NCBI GenBank assembly: GCA_016742295.1
Contig: JACVCA010000053.1
Coordinates: 1-7,478 of the forward strand
Length of the DNA: 7,478 nt
Source of the DNA: Alphaproteobacteria bacterium
GTDB lineage: Bacteria > Pseudomonadota > Alphaproteobacteria > JAGOMX01
Direction: 5' to 3'
Shown: piece by piece, positions 1-5,435 of the stretch
How the letters are laid out: each line of letters begins with the position of its first letter
Position numbering within the stretch: the first letter of the stretch is position 1
Position numbers and translations under genes: made by a program
The notes under the pieces: model-generated
What the model was told of the DNA's origin: nothing
Seen by the model: the letters and a program-made list of their open reading frames with translations, nothing else
Databases searched by the model: none

Positions 1-1270
1 CAATAGCCTCGGTCAAAATACGTTTTGCATATGCAGCATCTATATGAGCTGGAAGAGTGATTTGATCATTGATTCCTGGAATTTTACCACCTTTTTTAGG
101 ATTTTTAATATGCAATAAAATAATACTATAGAATAAATCTACAACTTCTTCTTTCTTACCAGGAAATTTTTTATTAAGTGATTCTTCCATTCTTTTCATA
201 GCTTCTTCTACTCCAGAAGTAGGAGAAATTAAGATAAATGCATCGATAGGCTTTTTCTCGTTCGATTCTGTCTTCTCTTCTTTGATCTTATTTTTAAGAA
301 ATTCAAAAATCGTCGTTTGTGCAGCTTTAGTTTCTATGGATTCAGTTACTTTAATGTAACTTTCTGATTTCGTATCCGACTCATATTTAGGTAATACTTC
401 GTCAAGCTGCCACCACGCATCAACTATGCTTGTGCTAGAATCGCGGCCATCGTCGCTACCCACAATCATACGATAGGCATTCTGCATAAGATTTACGAGA
501 ACTGATGGATAATGTATGGCAATAATACCATTAAAAAAACCTCCTTCATCTAAGACAACTAAGCGCTTAGAGATAGCATTATAATCCTTACCTGTTTCAT
601 CAAAATAAATATCTTTGCCCTTAGTGATGGCTTCAATTTCATTCCTACGCTGGACATACCGAACCACTCTTTGATAATTATTGTATGCATCTTTATCTGT
701 AACTTTCATTTTATCTACTATTTCTTCAATTACCTTAGAAAAATCTTTTTCGTTGTTTGCAGCATACTCTTTAAGTTGCTTTATAACCTCTTCGGGATTG
801 AGTTTTTCTTTTCCTGCAACATACACTGTTACTTGATTTCTTGAATGTTGTGTTATTTCTCGAATTATAGGATCTAAAACTCCTAACAATATTTTCTGGC
901 TATCAAGCCAATAGCTTTTATAAAGTGAATCTTCACTTGTAATTCCTTTCATTAATTCTTTTGATTTTTCATATAATTCTAAAAATTCATTATAAGAGTT
1001 CAAGAAAAGTTCAAATTGCTTTTCTACAGGTAAATCTAAAATCTGACCTCTTAGGATATCAACTGTTAGATTTTCAGCAGTACTTCCCAAACCTTCTCTT
1101 AGAATTTTTGGAGCATCTTCCTCAGTTAATTTTCCAATAGCAAAACTTTTTCCTGAAGCTGGCGCTCCAAATATTCCAAACGCTGTAGGGTTGCCGGCTA
1201 TTGTTTGAGAGTTTGCCTTTACGCTTAAAAAAATAGCCAGTAATGCTGTTGATTGAAGTAATCTATTCAT
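1..1270 (-). CDS. Putative secreted zeta-toxin-like P-loop kinase, 3' end missing
   Basis: Reading the minus strand from ATG at 1270, the frame stays open for 423 codons to the window edge, so the C-terminus is missing. AAGGA at 1278-1282 lies 7 nt before the ATG and supports this start. Residues 1-20 form a Sec-type signal peptide: N2-R3, a hydrophobic core LLQSTALLAIFLSV, then a possible cut after A19. A Walker A motif, GAPASGKS (35-42), follows immediately. D71 and R74 in VDILRG resemble the D-x-x-R site after the P-loop in zeta/AAA_33 kinases. IYFDETGKDY (221-230), then LVVLDEGGF and IAIHYP, resemble the 'D-T-T-G ... G-hydrophobic ... P' core of that family, and GRD (275-277) sits where an Arg-rich lid is expected. 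Between the P-loop core and DETG lies a long, mostly helical, charged stretch. The family normally phosphorylates nucleotide sugars or nucleotides. Substrate and export here are inferred, and another P-loop NTPase remains possible. The gene is visibly AT-richer than the atp genes. Confidence 0.7.
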   Translation of the reverse strand, partial: MNRLLQSTALLAIFLSVKANSQTIAGNPTAFGIFGAPASGKSFAIGKLTEEDAPKILREGLGSTAENLTVDILRGQILDLPVEKQFELFLNSYNEFLELYEKSKELMKGITSEDSLYKSYWLDSQKILLGVLDPIIREITQHSRNQVTVYVAGKEKLNPEEVIKQLKEYAANNEKDFSKVIEEIVDKMKVTDKDAYNNYQRVVRYVQRRNEIEAITKGKDIYFDETGKDYNAISKRLVVLDEGGFFNGIIAIHYPSVLVNLMQNAYRMIVGSDDGRDSSTSIVDAWWQLDEVLPKYESDTKSESYIKVTESIETKAAQTTIFEFLKNKIKEEKTESNEKKPIDAFILISPTSGVEEAMKRMEESLNKKFPGKKEEVVDLFYSIILLHIKNPKKGGKIPGINDQITLPAHIDAAYAKRILTEAI

Positions 1271-1277
1271 TTATTTT

Positions 1278-1282
1278 TCCTT
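1278..1282 (-). promoter_or_regulatory. Ribosome binding site of the secreted P-loop gene
   Basis: AAGGA on the minus strand, 7 nt upstream of the ATG at 1270. It fixes the start so that the signal peptide is at the N-terminus of the protein. Confidence 0.7.
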
Positions 1283-1328
1283 CTTGTAAGCTTAGTATTG
1301 ATTAGTAAATCTTATCCTTTATAAATTA

Positions 1329-1334
1329 ATTATA
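1329..1334 (-). promoter_or_regulatory. Possible -10 box for the secreted P-loop gene
   Basis: The minus strand reads TATAAT here, about 60 nt before the start codon, in a very AT-rich stretch. No convincing -35 box lies 16-18 nt upstream; the nearest candidate, TTGATA at 1361-1366, is 26 nt away. The match could be due to base composition alone. Confidence 0.25.
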
Positions 1335-1371
1335 AGTTAAAATTATTAGGCCCCCTCATATATCAACTAGG

Positions 1372-1389
1372 TTGAGCAAAAAAGCTCAA
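1372..1389. repeat. Short inverted repeat (hairpin with A6/T6 loop)
   Basis: TTGAGC and GCTCAA are perfect 6-nt arms around six A residues. No T-run follows on either strand, so it is not a convincing terminator. It lies about 100 nt upstream of the start of the secreted P-loop gene and could be an operator or a chance palindrome. Confidence 0.35.
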
Positions 1390-1679
1390 GGGATAACCAA
1401 GTCTTTAAGCTTTACATTTGCAATAACAATTATTTTGCGCATAAGAGGGCTTTGATATGCATAGATCTCCCGTGTGAGTCAAGAGAAATATTTGATGAAG
1501 TATAAAGCATCAGTCACGCATCCGGTCTTTTTATGAAGATCATATCCGTTCTCCTGGCCCTAATGAGTATTCGAATCCCTGTATCCCTCTCATCTATATG
1601 GCTTAAATAAGTCCTGACAATACACGGATTGAGCAGAAGGAATTGGCATTTTTTCCATTAAGTTATACTCTTGCGTGCT

Positions 1680-1692
1680 CACCTAATAGGTG
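1680..1692. repeat. 13-bp palindrome downstream of the transposase remnant
   Basis: CACCT-AAT-AGGTG has perfect 5-nt arms. It lies about 50 nt beyond the stop codon of the transposase remnant. IS1111-group elements have subterminal inverted repeats, but no partner copy was found at the other side of the remnant, so the link is only suggestive. Confidence 0.3.
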
Positions 1693-1740
1693 TTCTTTTA
1701 ATGCTCCTTGTTTAATTAAGGGTGTCTATTACTTTTATCT

Positions 1741-1872
1741 CTAAGCAACTGCATTTTCAAAAGTTGTGTTCTTATAGTTATGTTGGTAATCATTTCCTGA
1801 AGATAACAAACCCCATACAATACGCGCCATCTGGTTTGAAACGGCTACAATACCTTTATTGTGTCCTCGCGA
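1741..1872 (-). pseudogene. IS110/IS1111-type transposase, C-terminal remnant
   Basis: On the minus strand the frame from 1872 to the TAG at 1741-1743 encodes 43 residues. They begin SRGHNKGIVAV and continue SNQMARIVWGLLSSGNDY, ending NAVA. The 'N-K-x-A-R-I-V-W-x-L-L-x-x-G-x-x-Y' pattern is the conserved C-terminal tail of IS110/IS1111-family transposases, which are DEDD/serine recombinases. An in-frame TGA at 1873-1875 cuts it off from anything upstream. The next bases read in another frame give 'QWYGSGRLLIAR', which could be the frameshifted continuation, but the catalytic N-terminal part is not visible. This is a decayed fragment and cannot make a working enzyme. Family assignment is by motif recognition only. 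Confidence 0.7.
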
Positions 1873-1875
1873 TCA

Positions 1876-2096
1876 GCAACCTTCCGGAACCATACCATTG
1901 AACTGGGAAATGGCTACTTGACTATCTATCCATGAAAGATTTGTACATGATCATCTTCATGAGCTTAAGGCTGTTACAGGCCTAGAAACAACGCAACCAT
2001 ATATGCAGTTGATTTAGTAAAAAAGATATTGATTCACGTTGCAAAAGCTTTTTGCTTAAAATAGGTTACGAAGATATTAGCTTAAGGACTAGTGAG
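1876..2096. other. Non-coding stretch between the transposase remnant and the zinc protein gene
   Basis: No gene can be supported. A 31-codon open stretch on the plus strand (1922-2017) has no convincing start or ribosome binding site and resembles nothing I recognise. The 3' part carries a near-palindrome, GCAAAA-GCT-TTTTGC (2041-2055), and a possible promoter for the zinc protein gene. Confidence 0.45.
2033..2062 (+). promoter_or_regulatory. Possible promoter of the zinc protein gene
   Basis: TTCACG (2033-2038) and TAAAAT (2057-2062) are 18 nt apart and match the sigma-70 boxes at 4 and 5 of 6 positions. The predicted leader of about 28 nt would include the ribosome binding site at 2084-2088. 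The region is AT-rich, so a chance match is possible. Confidence 0.3.
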
Positions 2097-2258
2097 ATGA
2101 CAAATATTCTTTATGTAGAACAAAATCAGGTGAGTTGTGAGGGAACAGGGATTTCAGATGGCCACCCTCGGATTTTCCTTAAGCTTGAACCCTCAAACCA
2201 AGTAGTGTGCCCTTATTGCAGTCGACAATTTATTCTAAAGGCTCCAGCTGACATTTAG
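2097..2258 (+). CDS. Small CHCC zinc-finger protein, NDUFS6-related
   Basis: A 53-residue protein from ATG 2097, preceded by AAGGA (2084-2088) at 8 nt. An upstream in-frame TTG at 2052 would add 15 residues unlike the family, so it was not chosen. Four metal ligands are visible in the pattern C14-x8-H23-x14-C38-x2-C41, inside GHPRIFLKL and VVCPYCSRQF. These are hallmarks of the zf-CHCC family, whose mitochondrial member NDUFS6 is an accessory subunit of respiratory complex I that binds zinc. Small stand-alone homologues are common in Alphaproteobacteria, and a role in complex I is inferred from that relationship. The gene is complete, converges on the next gene with only 6 nt between the stop codons, and sits beside IS debris rather than nuo genes. 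Confidence 0.85.
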   Translation: MTNILYVEQNQVSCEGTGISDGHPRIFLKLEPSNQVVCPYCSRQFILKAPADI

Positions 2259-2264
2259 TTTTCT

Positions 2265-2495
2265 TTAAGTTTCTAAATCATCATTTTTTTGAGCATGGCG
2301 TTGACGCATTTGAGCTTTACGTTTTAATAAATTTTCTCGTAAAGCTTTTGCGAGGCTTTCTTTACGCTTTTGCGCGCGCAACGCTACTAGATTTCCTCTT
2401 GTAGAGGATTGAGGCTGGGCAAAGGTGAGAGAAGCTTCATTTGAAGCATTCTCCTGATCTTTTTTAATTTGTGTTAGTTCTTTTTTATTTGTCAT
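2265..2495 (-). CDS. Small basic protein of unknown function, 76 aa
   Basis: I do not recognise a named family. The start taken is ATG 2495, with AAGGA (2506-2510) 10 nt upstream. A TTG two codons earlier (2501) would be only 4 nt from that site. The N-terminal half is polar and probably disordered. The C-terminal half, about residues 38-70, is a strongly basic amphipathic helix rich in K and R, including ESLAKALRENLLKRKAQMRQ. Short proteins ending in an 'ALRENL-x-RRK-x-Q' helix are a recurrent alphaproteobacterial type to my memory, but no function is established. There are no membrane segments or cysteines. Nucleic-acid or ribosome binding would fit the charge but is a guess. It lies 46 nt downstream of the 133-aa gene on the same strand and has its own promoter. 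Confidence 0.7.
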   Translation of the reverse strand: MTNKKELTQIKKDQENASNEASLTFAQPQSSTRGNLVALRAQKRKESLAKALRENLLKRKAQMRQRHAQKNDDLET

Positions 2496-2516
2496 AATCA
2501 ATCTATCCTTTTAACA

Positions 2517-2545
2517 ATTATAATTATAAAGGTTATCATTGTCAC
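2517..2545 (-). promoter_or_regulatory. Sigma-70-type promoter of the 76-aa gene, overlapping the upstream stop codon
   Basis: On the minus strand GTGACA (2540-2545) and TATAAT (2517-2522) are separated by 17 nt, matching the consensus at 5 and 6 of 6 positions. A second TATAAT lies directly upstream (2523-2528). The -35 box includes the TGA (2542-2544) of the 133-aa gene. Initiation near 2510 would give a leader of only about 15 nt, starting close to the ribosome binding site. Confidence 0.6.
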
Positions 2546-2943
2546 GCCAACTTTTTTTTAAAAAGCTCTTCAAGGGCTTGAAGGCCTGACTTTAAAAGTT
2601 TGAGATCATAAACTGTATGAAGTTTTTCTAAGTCATATACGATGAAATTCTCAATCAATTTTTTCGCTCTTTTTCCTACTGACTGAAGAGTAATCCAGGC
2701 ATTTCTCCATTCTTTCTCTAAGCCTTGAACATAAGCCTCATCTACTTCGAAAGAAATTCGCAAATGCGGATCTATAAGTTGAGCTTGACTTAAGTGTGGA
2801 GATAAAATGAGCGGCCGAATCTTACGACTAAGCCATTTAAATCTCAGACCTGCCTGATATTCTCCTTCTTCGATAAATCCTTTCATGTAAAGTTCTTCAA
2901 AAAGACCAACTTCTACCTGGTTTACAGCCACTTTCTGTGTCAT
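2542..2943 (-). CDS. Conserved helical protein, possibly DUF6456-like, 133 aa
   Basis: ATG at 2943 is preceded by AAGGAG at 6 nt. The predicted 133-residue protein looks all-helical, with no signal peptide, membrane segment or cysteine. The N-terminal part, LFEELYMKGFIEEGEYQAGL (14-33), has the 'L-x-x-L-x-x-x-G-x-I-x-x-x-x-Y-x-A-G-x-R' look of alphaproteobacterial DUF6456-type domains. The C-terminal part (about 108-127, LHTVYDLKLLKSGLQALEEL) matches their 'LL-x-x-G-L-x-x-L' ending. A charged middle segment around EVDEAYVQGLEKEWRNAW is probably another helix. Family assignment is from memory of the pattern and is uncertain. No function is proposed. It is transcribed divergently from the atp operon and is followed after 46 nt by the 76-aa gene. 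Confidence 0.75.
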   Translation of the reverse strand: MTQKVAVNQVEVGLFEELYMKGFIEEGEYQAGLRFKWLSRKIRPLILSPHLSQAQLIDPHLRISFEVDEAYVQGLEKEWRNAWITLQSVGKRAKKLIENFIVYDLEKLHTVYDLKLLKSGLQALEELFKKKLA

Positions 2944-2964
2944 AGGAAACTCCTTTTGCTAGTG

Positions 2965-2978
2965 AGTTATGTATAACT
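2965..2978. promoter_or_regulatory. 14-bp dyad upstream of the 133-aa gene
   Basis: AGTTAT-GT-ATAACT has perfect 6-nt arms, centred about 28 nt upstream of the start codon at 2943. It could be an operator or could hold the -10 region of the leftward promoter. AT-rich palindromes also arise by chance. Confidence 0.3.
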
Positions 2979-3058
2979 TAGACTAATGTGTATTTCTTAG
3001 GGGGGCCTTAGAAACCAGCAAAAAGGGCATTTAAGAGATTTATAGATTATATCTCGGG

Positions 3059-3106
3059 TCTCTCTTCGCTTGTGTTTTCATCTACGCGGGAACAACGAAA
3101 GAGAGA
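3059..3106. repeat. Strong bulged inverted repeat in the pre-atp region
   Basis: TCTCTCTT (3059-3066) pairs with AAGAGAGA (3099-3106), CG (3067-3068) with CG (3096-3097), and TTGT (3070-3073) with ACAA (3092-3095). This gives 14 pairs with two single-base bulges and a loop that includes CTACGCGGGA. No T-run follows on either strand, so it is not a standard terminator. It may be a dispersed palindromic intergenic element or a structured leader. Confidence 0.55.
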
Positions 3107-3140
3107 AGAAGGGGGTAATAATAAGGTAACCTGCGGAAAT

Positions 3141-3187
3141 CCTAAAGAGAATACTGGATAACCCTAAAGAAAATTCTGTGATAATCC
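3141..3187. repeat. Imperfect tandem repeat, two copies of about 22-25 nt
   Basis: Copy one at 3141-3161 (CCTAAAGAGAATACTG then GATAA) and copy two at 3163-3187 (CCTAAAGAAAATTCTGTGAT then AATCC) differ by a few substitutions and small gaps. They lie about 150 nt upstream of atpH. Their role is unknown. Confidence 0.5.
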
Positions 3188-3314
3188 TCCCTCCCTTTCC
3201 CTTGTTCAATTTTTAATAACTATAGAAAAATCATGAATATGTTTCTTCATCTTCCCTAAGGCGTGCAAATATGGTAAAAAGCCCCAAATTAGTTGTTTTC
3301 TGTCCTTTCCCACT

Positions 3315-3322
3315 GGAGAGGA
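3315..3322 (+). promoter_or_regulatory. Ribosome binding site of atpH
   Basis: GGAGAGGA is a good anti-16S match. Its AGGA end is 12 nt before the TTG start at 3335, wider than usual. It supports TTG initiation because no ATG or GTG is available nearby in frame. Confidence 0.6.
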
Positions 3323-3334
3323 ACTCGAATTTGA

Positions 3335-3916
3335 TTGGGTAACTCTTTGTTGAACAAAAATTTAATTGTAGCGCGGCGATATGGAACCGCATTATTCCAA
3401 GCTCTTAAATCAAAGAAAGTTCTCAAACCTGTGCTCAAAGATTTGGAACATTTCGAGGGGTTGCTTTTAAAAGCTCCTGAGTTGTTAATTTTTATTACTA
3501 ATCCTCTGAACATAATTAATAAAATAAATGAAGTGATATCTGAAATAGCAAAAGCTGCTAGTTATCAGCAGTTTACTCTAAGTTTCCTTATACTTCTTTC
3601 TGAAAAACATCGCCTAAACCTTTTTCCTGAAATTATAAATGACCTACGCAGACTTGTTGCACAAGAAAATAAACAGCTTCATGGAACGGTTATCTCTGCA
3701 CAGAAATTGAATAAAACTCAACTGACGAAGTTACAATTGGTCTTAAAGCAAAAATCTGGTTATGAGGTTATCCTTGACAACGCAGTTGACCCAAATATTT
3801 TAGGGGGACTGATTGTAAAAGTAGCTTCCTATTTTATTGATATGTCTTTAAAAACAAAATTGGTACAGTTAAATACTCATTTAAAGGGCTTGGTTGATGA
3901 AACTGCAGGCATCTGA
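3335..3916 (+). CDS. atpH: F1F0 ATP synthase subunit delta
   Basis: The 193-residue delta subunit (OSCP homologue) sits on top of the F1 head and ties it to the peripheral stalk at the inner membrane. NLIVARRYGTALFQAL near residues 9-24 is the family's conserved N-terminal helix. The C-terminal signature is DPNILGGLIVKVASYFIDMS (152-171), followed by LKTKLVQLNTHL. The usual 'GS' before the 'ID-x-S' is AS here. Length is normal for the family, which is about 175-190. An in-frame TGA at 3332-3334 directly precedes the TTG at 3335, so translation must begin at that TTG or at TTG codons 3347 or 3350. The first gives the most complete helix and has a ribosome binding site 12 nt away. The gene overlaps atpA by 20 nt. 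Confidence 0.92.
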   Translation: MGNSLLNKNLIVARRYGTALFQALKSKKVLKPVLKDLEHFEGLLLKAPELLIFITNPLNIINKINEVISEIAKAASYQQFTLSFLILLSEKHRLNLFPEIINDLRRLVAQENKQLHGTVISAQKLNKTQLTKLQLVLKQKSGYEVILDNAVDPNILGGLIVKVASYFIDMSLKTKLVQLNTHLKGLVDETAGI

Positions 3917-5426
3917 AATTTCGACGATTTTAAAAAAACATATTCTTGATTTTCCAACTCAGGCTCAGCTGACTGAAGTAGGACAGGTCCTTGAAGTTGG
4001 TGACGGTATTGCGCGCATCCATGGTCTTGAAGGTGTACAAGCTGGAGAGATGGTTGAATTTAAGGATGGCCTGAAAGGGATGGCCCTAAATCTTGAAGCT
4101 GATAATGTAGGTATCGTGATTTTTGGTGAAGACAAAGCTATTAAAGAAGGGGATACAGTCAAACGTACCGGCCGCATCATTGAGGTTCCTACTGGAAAAG
4201 GTCTCTTAGGCAGAGTTGTTGATGGCCTTGGTAAGCCTATTGATGATAAAGGACCCCTTAAAAATCCTATCTTAAAGCGTGTTGAAACTAAAGCCCCCGG
4301 GATTATCGCCAGACAATCTGTAAGTGAGCCAATGCAAACAGGTATTAAGGCAATTGACTCACTTGTACCGATTGGCAGAGGCCAGCGCGAGCTTATCATT
4401 GGTGATCGGCAAACGGGTAAAACAGCCCTTGCTATTGATGCGATCTTAAATCAAAAAGCCATAAATGATGTCAGCGCCGTCAAAGATAAGCTTTTTTGTA
4501 TCTATGTAGCTATCGGACAAAAACGTTCAACGGTGGCGCAGATTGTTAAAACCTTTCAAGATCATGGCGCTATGGACTACACTATCGTGGTGGCAGCGAC
4601 AGCTTCTGATGCTGCCCCGCTTCAATTTCTGGCGCCCTATACCGGCTGCACCATGGGCGAATACTTTCGCGATAACGGCATGCATGCTTTGATTATCTAT
4701 GATGATCTTTCTAAGCAAGCAACAGCCTACCGTCAAATGTCACTTCTTTTGCGTCGCCCTCCTGGGCGTGAGGCCTATCCAGGGGATGTCTTTTATCTGC
4801 ATTCACGACTTTTAGAGCGTGCAGCGAAAATGAGTGAGGAATACGGCGGTGGTTCGTTGACCGCTTTGCCTATTATTGAAACCCAGGCAGGTGATGTTTC
4901 CGCTTATATTCCCACCAATGTGATCTCGATTACAGATGGACAAATTTTTCTCGAAACTGAATTATTTTATAAAGGTATTCGCCCTGCGATTAACGTTGGA
5001 CTTTCTGTGAGCCGTGTGGGATCAGCAGCACAATTGAAATCAATGAAGCAAGTAGCAGGTAAAATTAAACTTGAGCTCGCGCAATATCGTGAAATGGCCA
5101 CCTTTTCTCAATTTGCTTCTGACCTTGATAAGGCTACTCAGAATTTACTCGCGCGCGGTGAACAGTTGACTGAACTTTTGAAACAACCCCAATATAGTCC
5201 ATATTCAGTTGAGCAACAGGATTTAGTGTTGTTTGCAGGAGTTCGTTGCTATTTAAATAAAATCCACATTGCTGAGATTCAAAGATTTGAAAAAGATATG
5301 TTACGCACGTTGCAAAATGATGCGCCCCACCTTCTTGAAAAGATCCGTGATGAGAAAAAAATTTCTGACCAGATCGAGCAGGAATTGATAGTTTTTATGG
5401 ATAATTTCGTTAGCGTTTTTGCGTGA
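3897..5426 (+). CDS. atpA: F1F0 ATP synthase subunit alpha
   Basis: A 509-residue alpha subunit, which alternates with beta in the F1 hexamer, carries the non-catalytic nucleotide sites and supplies the arginine finger. The start chosen is ATG 3897, with AAAGGG (3883-3888) 8 nt upstream. The TTG one codon earlier is less likely. MKLQASEISTILKKHI is the usual N-terminus. Motifs from this start are Walker A GDRQTGKT (169-176), Walker B region ALIIYDDLSKQA (D269-D270), RRPPGREAYPGDVFYLHSRL in the middle domain, and SVSRVGSAAQ with the arginine finger R373. The C-terminal helical domain is complete, ending FVSVFA. All expected functional residues are present. The start lies inside the end of atpH, which suggests translational coupling. 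Confidence 0.98.
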   Translation: MKLQASEISTILKKHILDFPTQAQLTEVGQVLEVGDGIARIHGLEGVQAGEMVEFKDGLKGMALNLEADNVGIVIFGEDKAIKEGDTVKRTGRIIEVPTGKGLLGRVVDGLGKPIDDKGPLKNPILKRVETKAPGIIARQSVSEPMQTGIKAIDSLVPIGRGQRELIIGDRQTGKTALAIDAILNQKAINDVSAVKDKLFCIYVAIGQKRSTVAQIVKTFQDHGAMDYTIVVAATASDAAPLQFLAPYTGCTMGEYFRDNGMHALIIYDDLSKQATAYRQMSLLLRRPPGREAYPGDVFYLHSRLLERAAKMSEEYGGGSLTALPIIETQAGDVSAYIPTNVISITDGQIFLETELFYKGIRPAINVGLSVSRVGSAAQLKSMKQVAGKIKLELAQYREMATFSQFASDLDKATQNLLARGEQLTELLKQPQYSPYSVEQQDLVLFAGVRCYLNKIHIAEIQRFEKDMLRTLQNDAPHLLEKIRDEKKISDQIEQELIVFMDNFVSVFA

Positions 5427-5435
5427 TAGGAGCTT

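Larger units (their letters stand above)
1271..1740. other. Gene-free region left of the transposase remnant
   Basis: I find no credible gene in either direction. The part nearest 1271 holds the leader of the secreted P-loop gene. A hairpin TTGAGC-A6-GCTCAA lies at 1372-1389. The stretch of about 1440-1740 directly follows, on the minus strand, the stop codon of an IS110/IS1111-type transposase remnant. It may therefore be the 3' non-coding end of that element, where IS1111-group elements are known to carry a structured guide (bridge) RNA. The palindrome CACCT-AAT-AGGTG at 1680-1692 lies in it. No terminal repeat or target junction could be defined, so the element boundary is unknown. Confidence 0.5.
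2944..3334. other. Divergent intergenic region before the atp operon
   Basis: It separates the leftward 133-aa gene from rightward atpH and must hold both promoters, but I see no well-spaced sigma-70 pair for atpH. It contains a palindrome near the 133-aa gene, a GC-rich GGGGGGCC block at 3000-3007, a strong bulged hairpin at 3059-3106, an imperfect tandem repeat at 3141-3187, and the atpH ribosome binding site at 3315-3322. No gene is apparent. Confidence 0.6.

Noticed and set aside
1922..2017. 31-codon open stretch on the plus strand reading HERFVHDHLHELKAV
   Set aside because: No start codon with a ribosome binding site and no recognised family; the length is expected by chance.
2253..2290. 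ATTTAG/CTAAAT arms over the converging stop codons with a T7 run after them, a possible terminator
   Set aside because: The stem is only 6 AT-rich pairs with a 14-nt loop, too weak to call.
3202..3226. TTGTTC and TATAGA as an atp operon promoter
   Set aside because: The spacing is 13 nt, too short for a sigma-70 promoter.
3289..3513. 74-codon open frame on the minus strand over the atpH start
   Set aside because: It is antisense to the conserved N-terminus of atpH and has no family resemblance.
3965..4399. 144-codon minus-strand open frame inside atpA
   Set aside because: It is a shadow of the strongly conserved atpA frame, with low-complexity S/P/R/T-rich content.
4527..4736. 69-codon minus-strand open frame inside atpA
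   Set aside because: It is antisense to the conserved alpha-subunit core and has no recognisable features.
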